Positions 10,505 to 19,740 of a stretch of 64,000 nt of DNA are shown here, piece after piece. Under the pieces are notes generated by a model. It saw only the letters and a program-made list of their open reading frames with translations, did not search any database and was not told the DNA's origin. The translations under genes and the position numbers were made by a program. How positions within the stretch are numbered: the first letter of the stretch is position 1; each line of letters begins with the position of its first letter. The stretch is from Siccirubricoccus deserti (lineage in GTDB: Bacteria > Pseudomonadota > Alphaproteobacteria > Acetobacterales > Acetobacteraceae): NCBI RefSeq assembly GCF_014283215.1, contig NZ_JACOMF010000008.1, positions 1 to 64,000 of the forward strand, in the 5' to 3' direction.

Positions 10505-12591
10505 CTAGCCCCCGGGCCGGGCCTGCGCGGCCATGGCCGCCGCCGGCCGTGCGATCCGCTGCGCCGGGCGCATCCAGTGCCGCGTCACCTTGTATTCGGC
10601 CAGGCTATGCAGCGCGACCTGCCGGGTCACTGCCAGATGGTCGTGAACCAGGATGCCCGCCGGCAGCTTCGCCTCGGGCTGCGCCGCCAGATGCATCGCC
10701 AGGGCGCGGGTGAGCAGCCCGGCCCGGTCCGCAGCCAGACCGAATCGGCATCGCCGCGGTTCACCCCCTCCACCGCCAGCCGCAGCGCCAGCGCCACCAC
10801 CGGATGCCCCGGCGCGGCACCGATCAGGTTGTTGCCGATGGAGCCGAGATCCTCCTGGTACAGCACCAGCGTCGTCCCCGGCGGCGCCAGGGGCGCGAGG
10901 CTGCCGAACAGCCGGTCATCGGCATCGGCCCACCAGCCGCCCTCGGTCGCCAGCACCGCCAGGCGCAGCAGGTCGGACCGCTGGGTGGCATCGCGCAGCC
11001 GCCGCCAGGCCACCACCACCGGCACCGGCTGCGTCGCCCGCAGCCAGCCCAGCGCCGCCGCATCGTCGAAGCGGGTGATGGTGAAGCCGGGGCAGCGCTC
11101 CGCCCAGCTCGCCATCAGCGCGGCGACATCATCCGGCAGCACCGCGCCGTCCCTGTACTGCGCCAGCCACGGCGGGATCGGCGGCGCGGCGGCCGGGCCG
11201 CCGGCCGGGGTGAAGCCGCCGGACTGGTGCAACGCGATCATCAGCGCATAGGCGCTGCCGAAGTGATCCGGCATCTCCCGCACCAGCCCGAGCAGCGGGG
11301 CGATCCGCGCCGCCGCCGGCTGTGCGGCCAGGGCGGCAAGCCGCGCCAGCAGCTCCGGCTCCAGCGCCAGGTCATCCAGCAGCTGGCCGTGGAAGGTCTG
11401 CAAGACCCTCGCCACCCGCCCCTGCAACCGCGCCGCCGCCGCATCCAGCCGGACCTGCGCCGCCAGCTCCGCCCGCGTCCCCGCCAGGTCGAAGCGGGCC
11501 AGCCGCACCATGGCCAGCCGGGCACGCGGCCAGGGATCGTCCGGCGCCAGGGCGGACGCGCGGGCGAGATGCGCCTCGGCCGCCGCCAGATCCCAGTGAT
11601 CGGCGGCGACCAGACCGTGTAGATGCTCGATCCGGGCCCGCCCGGCGAGGCTGGTTGCCGGCGGTCGTGCCGCCAGCAGCGTGGCGACCGCGGCCGGGTC
11701 GCCCGATTGGTGCTCCAGAACCACCCGCTCGAACCAGGGGGCGAAGCGGTCGGCGGGCATGCCGCGGGCGAGCGCCAGCGCCTCGGTGACGGCGCCGCTG
11801 CGACGCAGCAGCTCCAGTCGCTTGGCCGGCAGTGCCGGCACCGCCGGCAGCGTCCGGCTGCCCTCCTCCAGCAGCGCCAGCGCCGCCGGCATCCTGCCCT
11901 GCTCGGCGAGGATCTCGGCCGCGCCGAGGTAGCACCAGGGGCCGGGCCGGCCGGTGGCAATCCCGGCCTCGAAGCTGGCCAGCGCGGCAACATGGTCGCC
12001 GGCCATACGATGATGGGCGGCGGTATGCTCCAGCGCCGGGGCATGCGCCGGGTCGATCTCCAGCGCTCGCTGCAGCAGCGCCAGCGCCTGCGCCGGGGCA
12101 TTCAGCGCGCGTTCCTCAACCGCCGCCTCGAATCGCGTCACCGCTTCGGCCGCCCGACCGCCGCGGCGCAGCAGGTGGCCGAGGGCCATCCGGGCGGTGA
12201 CATTCTGCGGGCAGAGCGCCAGCACGCCGCGCCAGGCCAGCTCGGCCTCCTCCGGCGGCGCGGTCCGCGCCAAGGCCTCGGCGGTGGCGACCAGCGCGGC
12301 CGGGTCCGGGTCGCCTGGCGGCGCCTCCGCCAGCCTGCCGAGCCCGACCAGTGCCTTCGATTCGCCCGGGGTGTCGCGCAGCAGCAGGCGGTACAGCGCC
12401 ACCGCTTCCGCCTGGCAGCCGAGGCGGTGCAGCGCCCCGGCGAGGGCCAGCCGCCCGGTCACGCTGGCCAGCGCCGCCGCCAGGTGGTCGGCCAGGGTCC
12501 CGCCGTCCTGCCCCTCCGCCAAGGGGACCACGGTATAAGCCGCCGGTTGAAGGTCATGGGCGTAACATACCATCGCCGCGCGGCGGCGCAT
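10505..12591 (-). CDS. TPR-domain glycosyltransferase, frameshifted near the 3' end
   Basis: The protein begins with a long run of tetratricopeptide-like helical pairs (about residues 60-480) and ends in a glycosyltransferase domain of the DXD-sugar type: RSDLLRLAVLATEGGWWADADD carries the sugar-nucleotide/metal DXD. After TGPG the frame changes. Adding one G at the C-run 10719-10721 (complement) restores LLTRALAMHLAAQ and a further 60 residues ending at 10505; as read, the frame instead runs on to an unrelated end at 10627. TGPGLL is the usual motif of the family, so either a sequencing error or a true disabling mutation is present. The start is uncertain (ATG at 12591 or 12573); no clear ribosome binding site is seen. 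Expected role: cytoplasmic glycosylation of surface structures. Confidence 0.7.
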
Positions 12592-13127
12592 CCATGGAGG
12601 CGACCCATCGGGGTGCTTCGCCACAGGCGCTTCATGGACCGGCAACCTATGCGGGCTAGAGCCGGCCGGGTTCAGGTCGCGCCGCCCGAAGCGCCGCCAA
12701 GATGCGCCTGATACCGGTGGCCAGCTGGTGGGATCGCCGGGAAAGAACCAGCAGGCAGGCATGCGGTACGGGGTCGCGTATGACAGAAATGAATCTCGGC
12801 CCGTCAATAAACCGGAACAGTCGGCGTCCTATGCGACAGAATATCCCCTGCGCCTGGTCGGCGAAAAATCCATCGCTGCGTGACCTGGCGCCCGACATGC
12901 TTATTCGCCTGAAGGGCGCTGTGCGCTTGACACAATATGACCCCTGCGCGAGTTTGCCGTGGCAGGCGGGGGCGAGCGAATCCGTAGCAGAACAGAGGCG
13001 ACTCCCGTCACCGGCACTGCCGCGCCGCAGCGTTCTTTGCCCCAACCGGAAGCATGTCCGGCGCCACCTCCAGGCCCAGCCATAGCACCTGTCGTCACGA
13101 CCCCGCCGCCCGCGGAGACCAATACGC
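12592..13127. other. 536-bp intergenic region between divergent glycosyltransferase genes
   Basis: No convincing gene is present; a 127-codon plus-strand frame at 12702 lacks any family resemblance. The part 12770-12960 is AT-richer than the surroundings and includes a perfect TTGACA (12927-12932) without a good -10 at 16-18 bases. It probably holds the promoters of both neighbours. The downstream gene has GGAG at 13114-13117. Confidence 0.5.
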
Positions 13128-15680
13128 ATGACCGATGCCGCCGCCACGGATACCGCCCCTCGCCCTGCCTCGGCCGCGCCGCCCCCACCTGAAGCCGCAT
13201 TCGAGCGGCTGGAGATCGGCGACCGCTTCCTGCTGCTGTCCGGCTGGGTCACCGCCCCGGCGCCGCACCGGCTGATCCTGGGCGATGCGGCCGAGATACC
13301 GCTCAACGGCACCTTCCCCCGGCCCGACCCGGCATCGGACGCGGCCGAGGAAACGCAGGGCTTCGTTATCGACCTGCCGCGCCCGGCCGGGCCGCTGGAG
13401 GCGATGACCATCGGCCTGCGGAGCCTGGCCCGTGGCCTGATCACCGTGCCGCTCGGCGGGCTGCCCAGCCGCGCGTTCCAGCCGCGCGGCCATCTTGATC
13501 ATGTCTCGCCCGACCGTCTTGCCGGCTGGATCTTCAACCCGGCCCTGTGGCACGGCCCGGCCGATCAGGCGGCGATCGAGCTGCTGATCGACGGCCAGCA
13601 CCGGGTGCCGCTGTCGCTAAACTGCCAGCGCCCGGACCTGCCCGTCTCGGCCGCCCAGGCGGGGCGGCTGCTCGGCTTCGAGCTCGGGCTGCGCGAGGTG
13701 GCCGAGCTGATGGCGCAGGCCCAGGTGCGGCGCGAGCTGCTCGGCGGCGAGCACGACTACGCGCTGCTGACCGGCGGCATCCAGGTCGGCGGCCTGCGCC
13801 GCGGCCGCGGCCGGGTGATCCTGCGCAGCCAGCGGGCGGGGACCGCGGCCCCCGCCGCGCCCAAGCCGTCGCCCGCCGCACCAGCCCCGAGCCCTACCGA
13901 GCCCGCCGGCTACATCGACTACTACGGCCATATCCCGGCGCTCGGCGGCTGGATCTTCGGCGGCTGGGTGCGTGGTGAGCTGCTGGCGGAGGTCACCGAA
14001 TGCCCGGCGACCGCGAGCTTCGAGGCCGGCGCCCTGACGGCCCAGGCGATGACCGGCCGCCACCCGCGCCAGGACATCGCCGGCCTTGGCCAGGGTTTCG
14101 TCGCCTTCCTGCCGGGCGACCCGGTGCCGGCGGCCGAGGATGCGACGCTAGGCGCGCTGAAGGGCCTGACCTTCGAGATCGGCGGGGCCCGCCAGCTCAG
14201 CCCCTCGCTGGGCGCGATCCTGCCGGAGCCGACCGAGCTCATCGGCATGGTCCGCGCCCTGCTCGCCACCGCCGAGGGCGGGCTGGCGAAGCCGACGCCG
14301 CTGCACAGGCTGCTCTCCCGCCCGGTGTTCGATGGCGTCGAGACAGTGTCGCGGCTCTCCACGCCGGTGCATCTCGAAATCGACACGCTGCTCTTCGCGC
14401 CGGACCGAGGCCTGGCGATGATCGGCTGGTTTCTCGACCCAACGCGGTCGGTGAAGAGCATCCGGGCGCGGGTCGGCGGCAGGCTCTCGGTGCCGCTGAC
14501 GACGCGCTGGATCGCCACCGAACGGGCCGATATCCGCGACGCCTTCGCCGGGCGCTACGCCCTGGACCATGCCCGCTGGGGCTTCGTCACCTTCGTCGAG
14601 GCGCCGACCGCGGAACTGCGCAACGCCCATCTGGAGATCGAGCTGCAGGATGGCGCGATCGCCTTCTACCCACTGCCGCCGCCAGCCGAGGGCGGGGTCG
14701 CCGCGATCCGCCGGCTGCTGAACGGCCTCGACCTCGCAGCCGATGAGGTGGTGGCGCTGTGCTCCAGGGTGCTGGGCCCGCCGACGGTCGCGCTGAACCG
14801 TGCCCGCCTTGCCGCCGCCGGCACCCCGACCGAGGTGATGGTGGGCGAGCCGCCGGAGCGGCCGCGCTGCTCGGTCATCATCCCGCTCTACGGCCGCATC
14901 GACTACCTGATGTACCAATGCGCGCTGTTCTCCGAATACGGGCTGCCGGCGGATGAACTGATCTATGTGCTCGACGACCCGCCGAAGCGGGCCGAGCTGA
15001 TCGCCCTGGCGCGCTCCGCCTACCGTCGCTTCGGCATTCCGCTTCGGCTGGTGCTGCTGCCGCAGAACCTCGGCTACGCCCCGGCCAACAACGCCGGGCT
15101 GGCGGTGGCGCGGGGCGAGTTCATCTGCTTCCTGAACTCCGACGTCATGCCGCGCGACGGGCAGTGGCTGGACCGGCTGACCGGGGCGCTGCGCGACGAC
15201 CCGACGCTCGGCGTCACCGGCGGGCTGCTGCTGTTCGAGGACGGCACGGTGCAGCACGACGGCATGGCCTTCGAGCGACTGCCGCAGCTCGGCAACTGGC
15301 CCTTTCCGATGCATCCTGGCAAGGGCCGCATCCGTGGCCCGGCGCGCGGCCTGCACCGCGAGCCGGCGATCACCGGCGCCTGCATGGTGCTGCGGCGCGA
15401 TCTGGCGCAGCGGCTCGGCGGCTTCGACACCGACTACGTGATCGGCGATTTCGAGGATGCCGACCTCTGCTTCCGGATCCGCGCCGAAGGGCTCGACTGC
15501 GCCGTCGACGACGCCGCGGTGCTGTGGCACCTGGAACGCCAGTCGCAGGGGCTGCCGGGAAATTCCTGGCGATTCAACCTGACCCTGGTGAATGCCTGGA
15601 CCTTCGCCGAACGCTGGAGCGGGATGATCCCCGGCGCAACGCCGGCCGGCGGCGATCCCGCGGTGCTGCGGCTGTCCTGA
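13128..15680 (+). CDS. Large family 2 glycosyltransferase with N-terminal GW modules
   Basis: The C-terminal third (about 575-830) is a GT2 domain: RCSVIIPLYGR, LGYAPANNAGLAVARG, the DXD-like LNSDVMPRD, and GDFEDADLCFR, followed by HLERQSQG. The first 570 residues contain four segments sharing a small-G-W-hydrophobic motif (LSGWVTAP near 38, LAGWIFNP near 132, LGGWIFGG near 273, MIGWFLDP near 432), each followed by beta-rich sequence such as IELLIDG, then RPD or similar. They look like repeated beta-sandwich modules. A Pro/Ala linker (about 240-262) separates modules 2 and 3. No transmembrane segment is evident. Role inferred: building a surface glycan or glycosylating a protein, with the modules binding acceptor or partner. 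Confidence 0.85.
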   Translation: MTDAAATDTAPRPASAAPPPPEAAFERLEIGDRFLLLSGWVTAPAPHRLILGDAAEIPLNGTFPRPDPASDAAEETQGFVIDLPRPAGPLEAMTIGLRSLARGLITVPLGGLPSRAFQPRGHLDHVSPDRLAGWIFNPALWHGPADQAAIELLIDGQHRVPLSLNCQRPDLPVSAAQAGRLLGFELGLREVAELMAQAQVRRELLGGEHDYALLTGGIQVGGLRRGRGRVILRSQRAGTAAPAAPKPSPAAPAPSPTEPAGYIDYYGHIPALGGWIFGGWVRGELLAEVTECPATASFEAGALTAQAMTGRHPRQDIAGLGQGFVAFLPGDPVPAAEDATLGALKGLTFEIGGARQLSPSLGAILPEPTELIGMVRALLATAEGGLAKPTPLHRLLSRPVFDGVETVSRLSTPVHLEIDTLLFAPDRGLAMIGWFLDPTRSVKSIRARVGGRLSVPLTTRWIATERADIRDAFAGRYALDHARWGFVTFVEAPTAELRNAHLEIELQDGAIAFYPLPPPAEGGVAAIRRLLNGLDLAADEVVALCSRVLGPPTVALNRARLAAAGTPTEVMVGEPPERPRCSVIIPLYGRIDYLMYQCALFSEYGLPADELIYVLDDPPKRAELIALARSAYRRFGIPLRLVLLPQNLGYAPANNAGLAVARGEFICFLNSDVMPRDGQWLDRLTGALRDDPTLGVTGGLLLFEDGTVQHDGMAFERLPQLGNWPFPMHPGKGRIRGPARGLHREPAITGACMVLRRDLAQRLGGFDTDYVIGDFEDADLCFRIRAEGLDCAVDDAAVLWHLERQSQGLPGNSWRFNLTLVNAWTFAERWSGMIPGATPAGGDPAVLRLS

Positions 15681-15752
15681 CCTCCCTGCCGGCCGAACGT
15701 CTTCCGAACCGATGGTGATCCCGATGCAGCGCCCGACCTGCGGAGCCCCGGC

Positions 15753-17099
15753 GTGAGCCGCCCCGCCACCCGCACCCGCACCCTGTCCCGCCCCGCCGCG
15801 CCCGAGCCGGAGGCCCCTGCCCGGCCGCCCATGCGGGTGCTGGTGATGTCGCACATGGACCCGCGGGTCTCCCGCGGCGGGGCGGAGATCGCCGCCTTCC
15901 AGCTCTATACGAAGTTGAAGGCGGACCCGGGGGTGAAGGCCTGGTTCCTCGCGGCCGCCCCCGGCCGGATCAACGAGCGGCTCGGGGTCCGGCTGACCCA
16001 GCCCTTCGGGCCGGATGAATACGTCTATGTCGGGCATGGCTTCGACCATGCCATCCACGCCAACTCCGACCCGGAGTTCCCGCCCGAGTTCATCCGCCTG
16101 TTGCAGGAGTTGCAGCCGGATGTGGTGCACCTGCACCACTACACCAACTTCGGCGTGGAGGTGCTGCTGCAGATCCGGCGGGCGGTGCCGGCGGCGCGCA
16201 TCATCCTGACGCTGCATGAGTACCTCGCCATCTGCAACCACTTTGGCCAGATGGTGAAGCGGCCGGGCTTCGGCCTGTGCGAGAAATCCAGCCCGCGCGA
16301 CTGCGCCCGCTGCTTCCCCGAAAAGTCCGAGCCGGATTTCTTCCTGCGCGAGCTGTTCATCAAGCGCTTCCTCCGCCTGGTCGACCGCTTCATCTCGCCG
16401 AGCCGGTTCCTCGCCGACCGCTACATCGCCTGGGGCATCGAGCCGGCGCGGATGACGGTGATCGAGAACGGCATGCCGGAACGCCCGGGTCATGCTGCGC
16501 CGCTGCCCTACCCGCCGGTGGAGGATGGCGTGGTATTCGGCTTCTTCGGCCAGATCTCGGCGCTGAAGGGCATCAACGTGTTGCTTGAGGCGGCGGCACT
16601 GCTCGACAAGGCAGGCGTCGACCGGGTCCGCATCGACGTGAACGGCGACTATTCCGGCCAGCCGGAGCCGTCCCGGCAGGATTTCGAGAGGCGGCTGGCC
16701 GGCGCCCCGGGGAATTTCCGCTATCGCGGCGCCTATGAGAACAACCGCGTCGACAGCCTGATGCAGCAGGTGCATGCGGTGCTGGTGCCGTCGGTCTGGT
16801 GGGAGAATTCGCCGCTGGTGATCCAGGAGGCGCTGCTGAACCGCCGGCCGGTGATCTGCTCCGACATCGGCGGCATGGCCGAGAAGGTGCGCGACGGTAT
16901 CGACGGTTTCCATTTCCAGGCCGGCAGCGCCTGGTCGCTGGCCAATCTGCTGCGTGGCCTGGCCGCCGACCCGCAGCGGCTGCTGGCGGTGCAGCGCAGC
17001 CTCGCCATGCCGCCGACGCTGAGCGAAACCGCCGCGGCGGTGCAGGCGGTCTATGCCGAGCTGATGGCGGCGCCGGCGCCCGGCGTGGCGGCGGAATAG
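15753..17099 (+). CDS. Family 4 glycosyltransferase
   Basis: This 448-residue GT-B fold enzyme starts with a Pro/Ala-rich 25-residue leader, then MRVLVMSHMDPRVSRGGAE, the N-terminal Rossmann domain with its glycine loop. VVHLHHYTNFG and LTLHEYLAICNHFG follow, then a Cys-rich insert (CEKSSPRDCARC) seen in a subset of GT4 enzymes. The C-terminal domain holds FGFFGQISALKGI and the nucleotide-sugar loop SVWWENSPLVIQEAL with its EX7E-type acidic residues. The start is GTG at 15753; the ATG at 15724 is closed by a stop just before it. It follows the GT2 gene by 72 bases in the same direction, so the two probably act on one glycan. Confidence 0.9.
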   Translation: MSRPATRTRTLSRPAAPEPEAPARPPMRVLVMSHMDPRVSRGGAEIAAFQLYTKLKADPGVKAWFLAAAPGRINERLGVRLTQPFGPDEYVYVGHGFDHAIHANSDPEFPPEFIRLLQELQPDVVHLHHYTNFGVEVLLQIRRAVPAARIILTLHEYLAICNHFGQMVKRPGFGLCEKSSPRDCARCFPEKSEPDFFLRELFIKRFLRLVDRFISPSRFLADRYIAWGIEPARMTVIENGMPERPGHAAPLPYPPVEDGVVFGFFGQISALKGINVLLEAAALLDKAGVDRVRIDVNGDYSGQPEPSRQDFERRLAGAPGNFRYRGAYENNRVDSLMQQVHAVLVPSVWWENSPLVIQEALLNRRPVICSDIGGMAEKVRDGIDGFHFQAGSAWSLANLLRGLAADPQRLLAVQRSLAMPPTLSETAAAVQAVYAELMAAPAPGVAAE

Positions 17100-17108
17100 C
17101 CTTGCCGC

Positions 17109-17129
17109 GGCGGGGCCAGTGGCCCCGCC
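17109..17129. terminator. Bidirectional hairpin between convergent genes
   Basis: GGCGGGGCC and GGCCCCGCC form a perfect 9-bp stem with loop AGT, filling the 29-base gap between the GT4 gene (+) and the CBS-domain gene (-) and touching the latter's stop codon. No T-run follows on either side. Confidence 0.55.
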
Positions 17130-18436
17130 TACCCGCCGCCCGGCGCCTCCTCCCGGCTCGCCAGCACCTTGTCCACCCGCCGCCCGTCCATGTCGACGAT
17201 CTCGAACCGCCAGCCGGCCCAGACGATCCGGTCACCCTCGCGCGGCACCCGCTGCAGCAGCGCCAGCATCAGCCCCGCCACGGTGTGGTAGGTGCCGCGC
17301 GCCGGCAGCTCCGGCAGGTCGAGCTGCGCCCGCAGCTCGTCGCTCGGCATCATTCCGTCCAGCAGCAGGCTGCCGTCGGCGCGGGTCACCGACTCACCCG
17401 GTGTCGCCGGCAGCTCCGGCACGCCGATCTCGCCAATGATCGATTCCAGCAGGTCGCTGTCGGTCACCACCCCCTCGAAGCTGCCGTATTCATCAAGCAC
17501 CAGGGCGATGCCGAGCGGGTCATGACGCATCCGCTCCAGCGCATCCATGGCCGAGAGGTTGTCGGGCAGCACCATCGGCTGGCGCAGCGCCCGCTGGATC
17601 GACAGCGGCTCGCCTTCCAGCAGCAGGTTGAGCAGGTCCTTCGCCACCACCACGCCGACCACATTGTCGACCCGCCGCTCCGCCACCACGAAGCGCGAGA
17701 CGGTGTGCGCCCGCAGCACCGCGGCGATATCCGCCGGCTGGGCGTTGCGGTCGATCCAGACCACGTCGTTGCGCGGCGTCATCAGCGCCCGCACCGGCTT
17801 GTCGGCCAGGCGCAGCACGCGCTCGATCATATGGCGTTCCTCATGCTCGAGCGCGCCGGCCTCGACACCCTCGGCGACCACCGCCTTGACCTCCTCCTCG
17901 GTCACCGACTGGTCCTGCGGCAGGTGCGCGCCGAACAGCCGCAGCACCAGGCCGGAGGAGCGACTCAACACCCAGACCACCGGCCCGGTCCAGCGCGCGA
18001 GGAATGCCATCGGCCGGGAGACGGCGATCGCGAAGCGTTCCGGGTCGCGCAGCGCCAGTTGCTTCGGCACCAGCTCGCCGAGGATGAGATTGGCGTAGGT
18101 GATGATGACGACGACCAGGACGAAGGCGACTTCATTCGCCAGCGGCGCCATTATGGGGATCCTCGCCAGCGCCTCGCCCAGCGGCCCGGCGAAGCGGGCG
18201 CCGCCGAAGACGCCGGCGAGGATGCCGACCAGGCTGATGCCGACCTGCACCGTCGGCAGGAAGCGATGCGGATCCTCGGCCAGCGCCAGCGCCGCGGCGG
18301 CGCCCGGACTGCCGAGCCGTTGCATCGCCATCAGCCGGCCACGGCGGACCGAGACGATCGCCAGTTCGCTGAGGGCGAAGACCCCGTTCAACAGCACCAG
18401 AAGCAGCAGAATCGTGATCTCGACGCCGATGAGCAT
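17129..18436 (-). CDS. HlyC/CorC family membrane protein with CBS pair
   Basis: This 435-residue protein has the three-part plan of the family often named hemolysin or CorB/CNNM-like: an N-terminal DUF21 membrane domain with about four hydrophobic helices (first at residues 3-25; LVVVIITYANLILGELVPKQ at about 115-135), a CBS-domain pair (about 205-325; VRALMTPRNDVVW, FEGVVTDSDLLESIIGEI), and a C-terminal CorC/HlyC domain (about 345-425; GTYHTVAGLMLALL). Relatives are linked to magnesium/cobalt efflux; the hemolysin label is historical. It sits alone, convergent with the glycosyltransferase genes. The adenosine-nucleotide ligand of the CBS pair is not deducible. Confidence 0.9.
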   Translation of the reverse strand: MLIGVEITILLLLVLLNGVFALSELAIVSVRRGRLMAMQRLGSPGAAAALALAEDPHRFLPTVQVGISLVGILAGVFGGARFAGPLGEALARIPIMAPLANEVAFVLVVVIITYANLILGELVPKQLALRDPERFAIAVSRPMAFLARWTGPVVWVLSRSSGLVLRLFGAHLPQDQSVTEEEVKAVVAEGVEAGALEHEERHMIERVLRLADKPVRALMTPRNDVVWIDRNAQPADIAAVLRAHTVSRFVVAERRVDNVVGVVVAKDLLNLLLEGEPLSIQRALRQPMVLPDNLSAMDALERMRHDPLGIALVLDEYGSFEGVVTDSDLLESIIGEIGVPELPATPGESVTRADGSLLLDGMMPSDELRAQLDLPELPARGTYHTVAGLMLALLQRVPREGDRIVWAGWRFEIVDMDGRRVDKVLASREEAPGGG

Positions 18437-18613
18437 GCCAGTCCCCGTTTCGCCACGTCTTCTACGCCGCCTACCGGCGGCACGGTAGCGGTGGCCTGGC
18501 AGGGGAGGCCCGGCAGATCGGGTACCGGACCAGTATCAAATTTTTAACAAATCCCGCTGGACGCGAATCAGCTGCGCATTTACCGTTGCTTCATCATTCG
18601 ATGAGGGCCGCCC

Positions 18614-18907
18614 ATGCCGGACCAGCTCACCCCCGCCGTCGTCCTGGCTTTCCCAGCGCGACCGCAGGACCGGCTGCGCCACGCCCTGCGCAACCTGGAA
18701 ACTGCGCTGGCCGAGCAATCCGCGGCGGTCGCCGGGCTGCGGGCCGAACTCGGCGCGCTTTCCGGCGCGGTCGCCCGGCTGGAGAGCTCGATGACCTGCT
18801 ATGCCGGGGCGCTGGACCAGGCTGCCGCCACCGCCGCCGGAGCCGACCAGGCCGCCCGTGCGCTGGAAGCCACTGCCGGCGGAATGCTGCGCACCGTGCA
18901 GGGCTGA
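18614..18907 (+). CDS. Small hypothetical coiled-coil protein
   Basis: The 97-residue protein is not recognised. It is Ala/Leu/Glu-rich, with a heptad-like stretch (LRNLETALAEQSAAVAGLRAEL and on to LESSMT, about 25-60), so a coiled-coil or helical bundle is likely. There is no signal peptide or membrane segment. An AT-rich patch (18535-18600) with TTTTTAACAAAT precedes it and probably contains its promoter. Codon use is that of the neighbours. Whether it is translated is supported only by composition, length and the promoter-like upstream. Confidence 0.55.
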   Translation: MPDQLTPAVVLAFPARPQDRLRHALRNLETALAEQSAAVAGLRAELGALSGAVARLESSMTCYAGALDQAAATAAGADQAARALEATAGGMLRTVQG

Positions 18908-19110
18908 TCCGGCCCGCGGCATCGCCGATCGCGACGGCCCACACCCGCCCCTGGTCGCCCGCCTGCCACCGCCGCAGGATGGCGGCTACAGCAGATTGGC
19001 GTTCATGTCGGAGCACCAATCCACTGTAGCCTGCTGTCCGTAAAACGGGTCGGCGCTCCCGGGCGTTCACGCCCTTCCGCGATCCGCTCCAACCGCGGGA
19101 GGCAACGGCG

Positions 19111-19740
19111 ATGACCCACCCCTTGATTCCTGAATTGCGCCGGGCCCGGGTGGTCCCGGTGATCCGCACCTCCACCGCCGCCCTGGCCGCCACCGCCTGC
19201 GACTGGCTGCGGGCGGAGGGCCTCAGGATCCTGGAGATTACCCTGACAACCCCCGATGCCATCGGGCTGATCCGCAACTTGGCGGCGCAGCCCGGGCTGC
19301 TGGTCGGCGCCGGAACCGTGCCCGACACCGCGGCGGCCGAGGCCTGCCTCGCCGCCGGCGCGCAATTCCTGGTGACCCCCTGGGTGGCGCCCGAGATCGC
19401 GGCGGCGGCGCGGGCCGCCGGCGCCTGTGCCATGCTCGGCGCCATGACACCGACCGAGATCCGCGCTGCCCGCGCCGCCGGCGCCGATGTGGTGAAGCTC
19501 TTCCCCGCCAGCTCGGCCGGCGGGCCGGCGCATGTGAAGGCGGTGCGCGCGGTCTTCCCCGATACGGTGTTCTGCCCGACCGGCGGGGTCGATGCGGCGA
19601 ACGCGCCCGACTACCTGGCGGCCGGCGCCGCCTTCGTCGGCATCGGCGGCAAGCTGGTGGAGGAGGCCCGCATCGCCGCCGGCGACCGCGCGGCGATTCA
19701 GCGCGCCGCGCGCGATGCGCTCGGGCTGATGCAGGCATGA
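19111..19740 (+). CDS. eda: 2-dehydro-3-deoxy-6-phosphogluconate aldolase
   Basis: Eda cleaves KDPG to pyruvate and glyceraldehyde 3-phosphate through a Schiff-base lysine, the last step of the Entner-Doudoroff route. The 209-residue protein has the class I (alpha/beta)8 aldolase signatures: VVPVIRT, LEITLTTPDA with the catalytic Glu, GAGTV, and DVVKLFPAS with the Schiff-base Lys, then CPTGGV and GIGGKLV. A strong GGGAGG lies 8 bases before the ATG. The stop overlaps the start of a KDG kinase (ATGA), so the two form one unit converting 2-keto-3-deoxygluconate to central metabolites. A galactose analogue (KDPGal) cannot be excluded as substrate. Confidence 0.93.
   Translation: MTHPLIPELRRARVVPVIRTSTAALAATACDWLRAEGLRILEITLTTPDAIGLIRNLAAQPGLLVGAGTVPDTAAAEACLAAGAQFLVTPWVAPEIAAAARAAGACAMLGAMTPTEIRAARAAGADVVKLFPASSAGGPAHVKAVRAVFPDTVFCPTGGVDAANAPDYLAAGAAFVGIGGKLVEEARIAAGDRAAIQRAARDALGLMQA

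Noticed and set aside
12927-12955. TTGACA as a promoter for the GT2 gene
   Set aside because: No acceptable -10 element lies 16-18 bases downstream, so it is noted only as a feature of the spacer.
12702-13085. A 127-codon frame in the intergenic region between glycosyltransferases
   Set aside because: No ribosome binding site, no resemblance to known proteins and a composition unlike the neighbours' coding bias.
14148-16913. A 921-codon minus-strand frame opposite the glycosyltransferase genes
   Set aside because: It crosses the end of one real gene and most of another, with low-complexity composition and no recognisable motifs.
17129-18436. Reading the HlyC/CorC protein as a true haemolysin
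   Set aside because: The family name is historical; DUF21, CBS and CorC_HlyC domains indicate a transport-related membrane protein.
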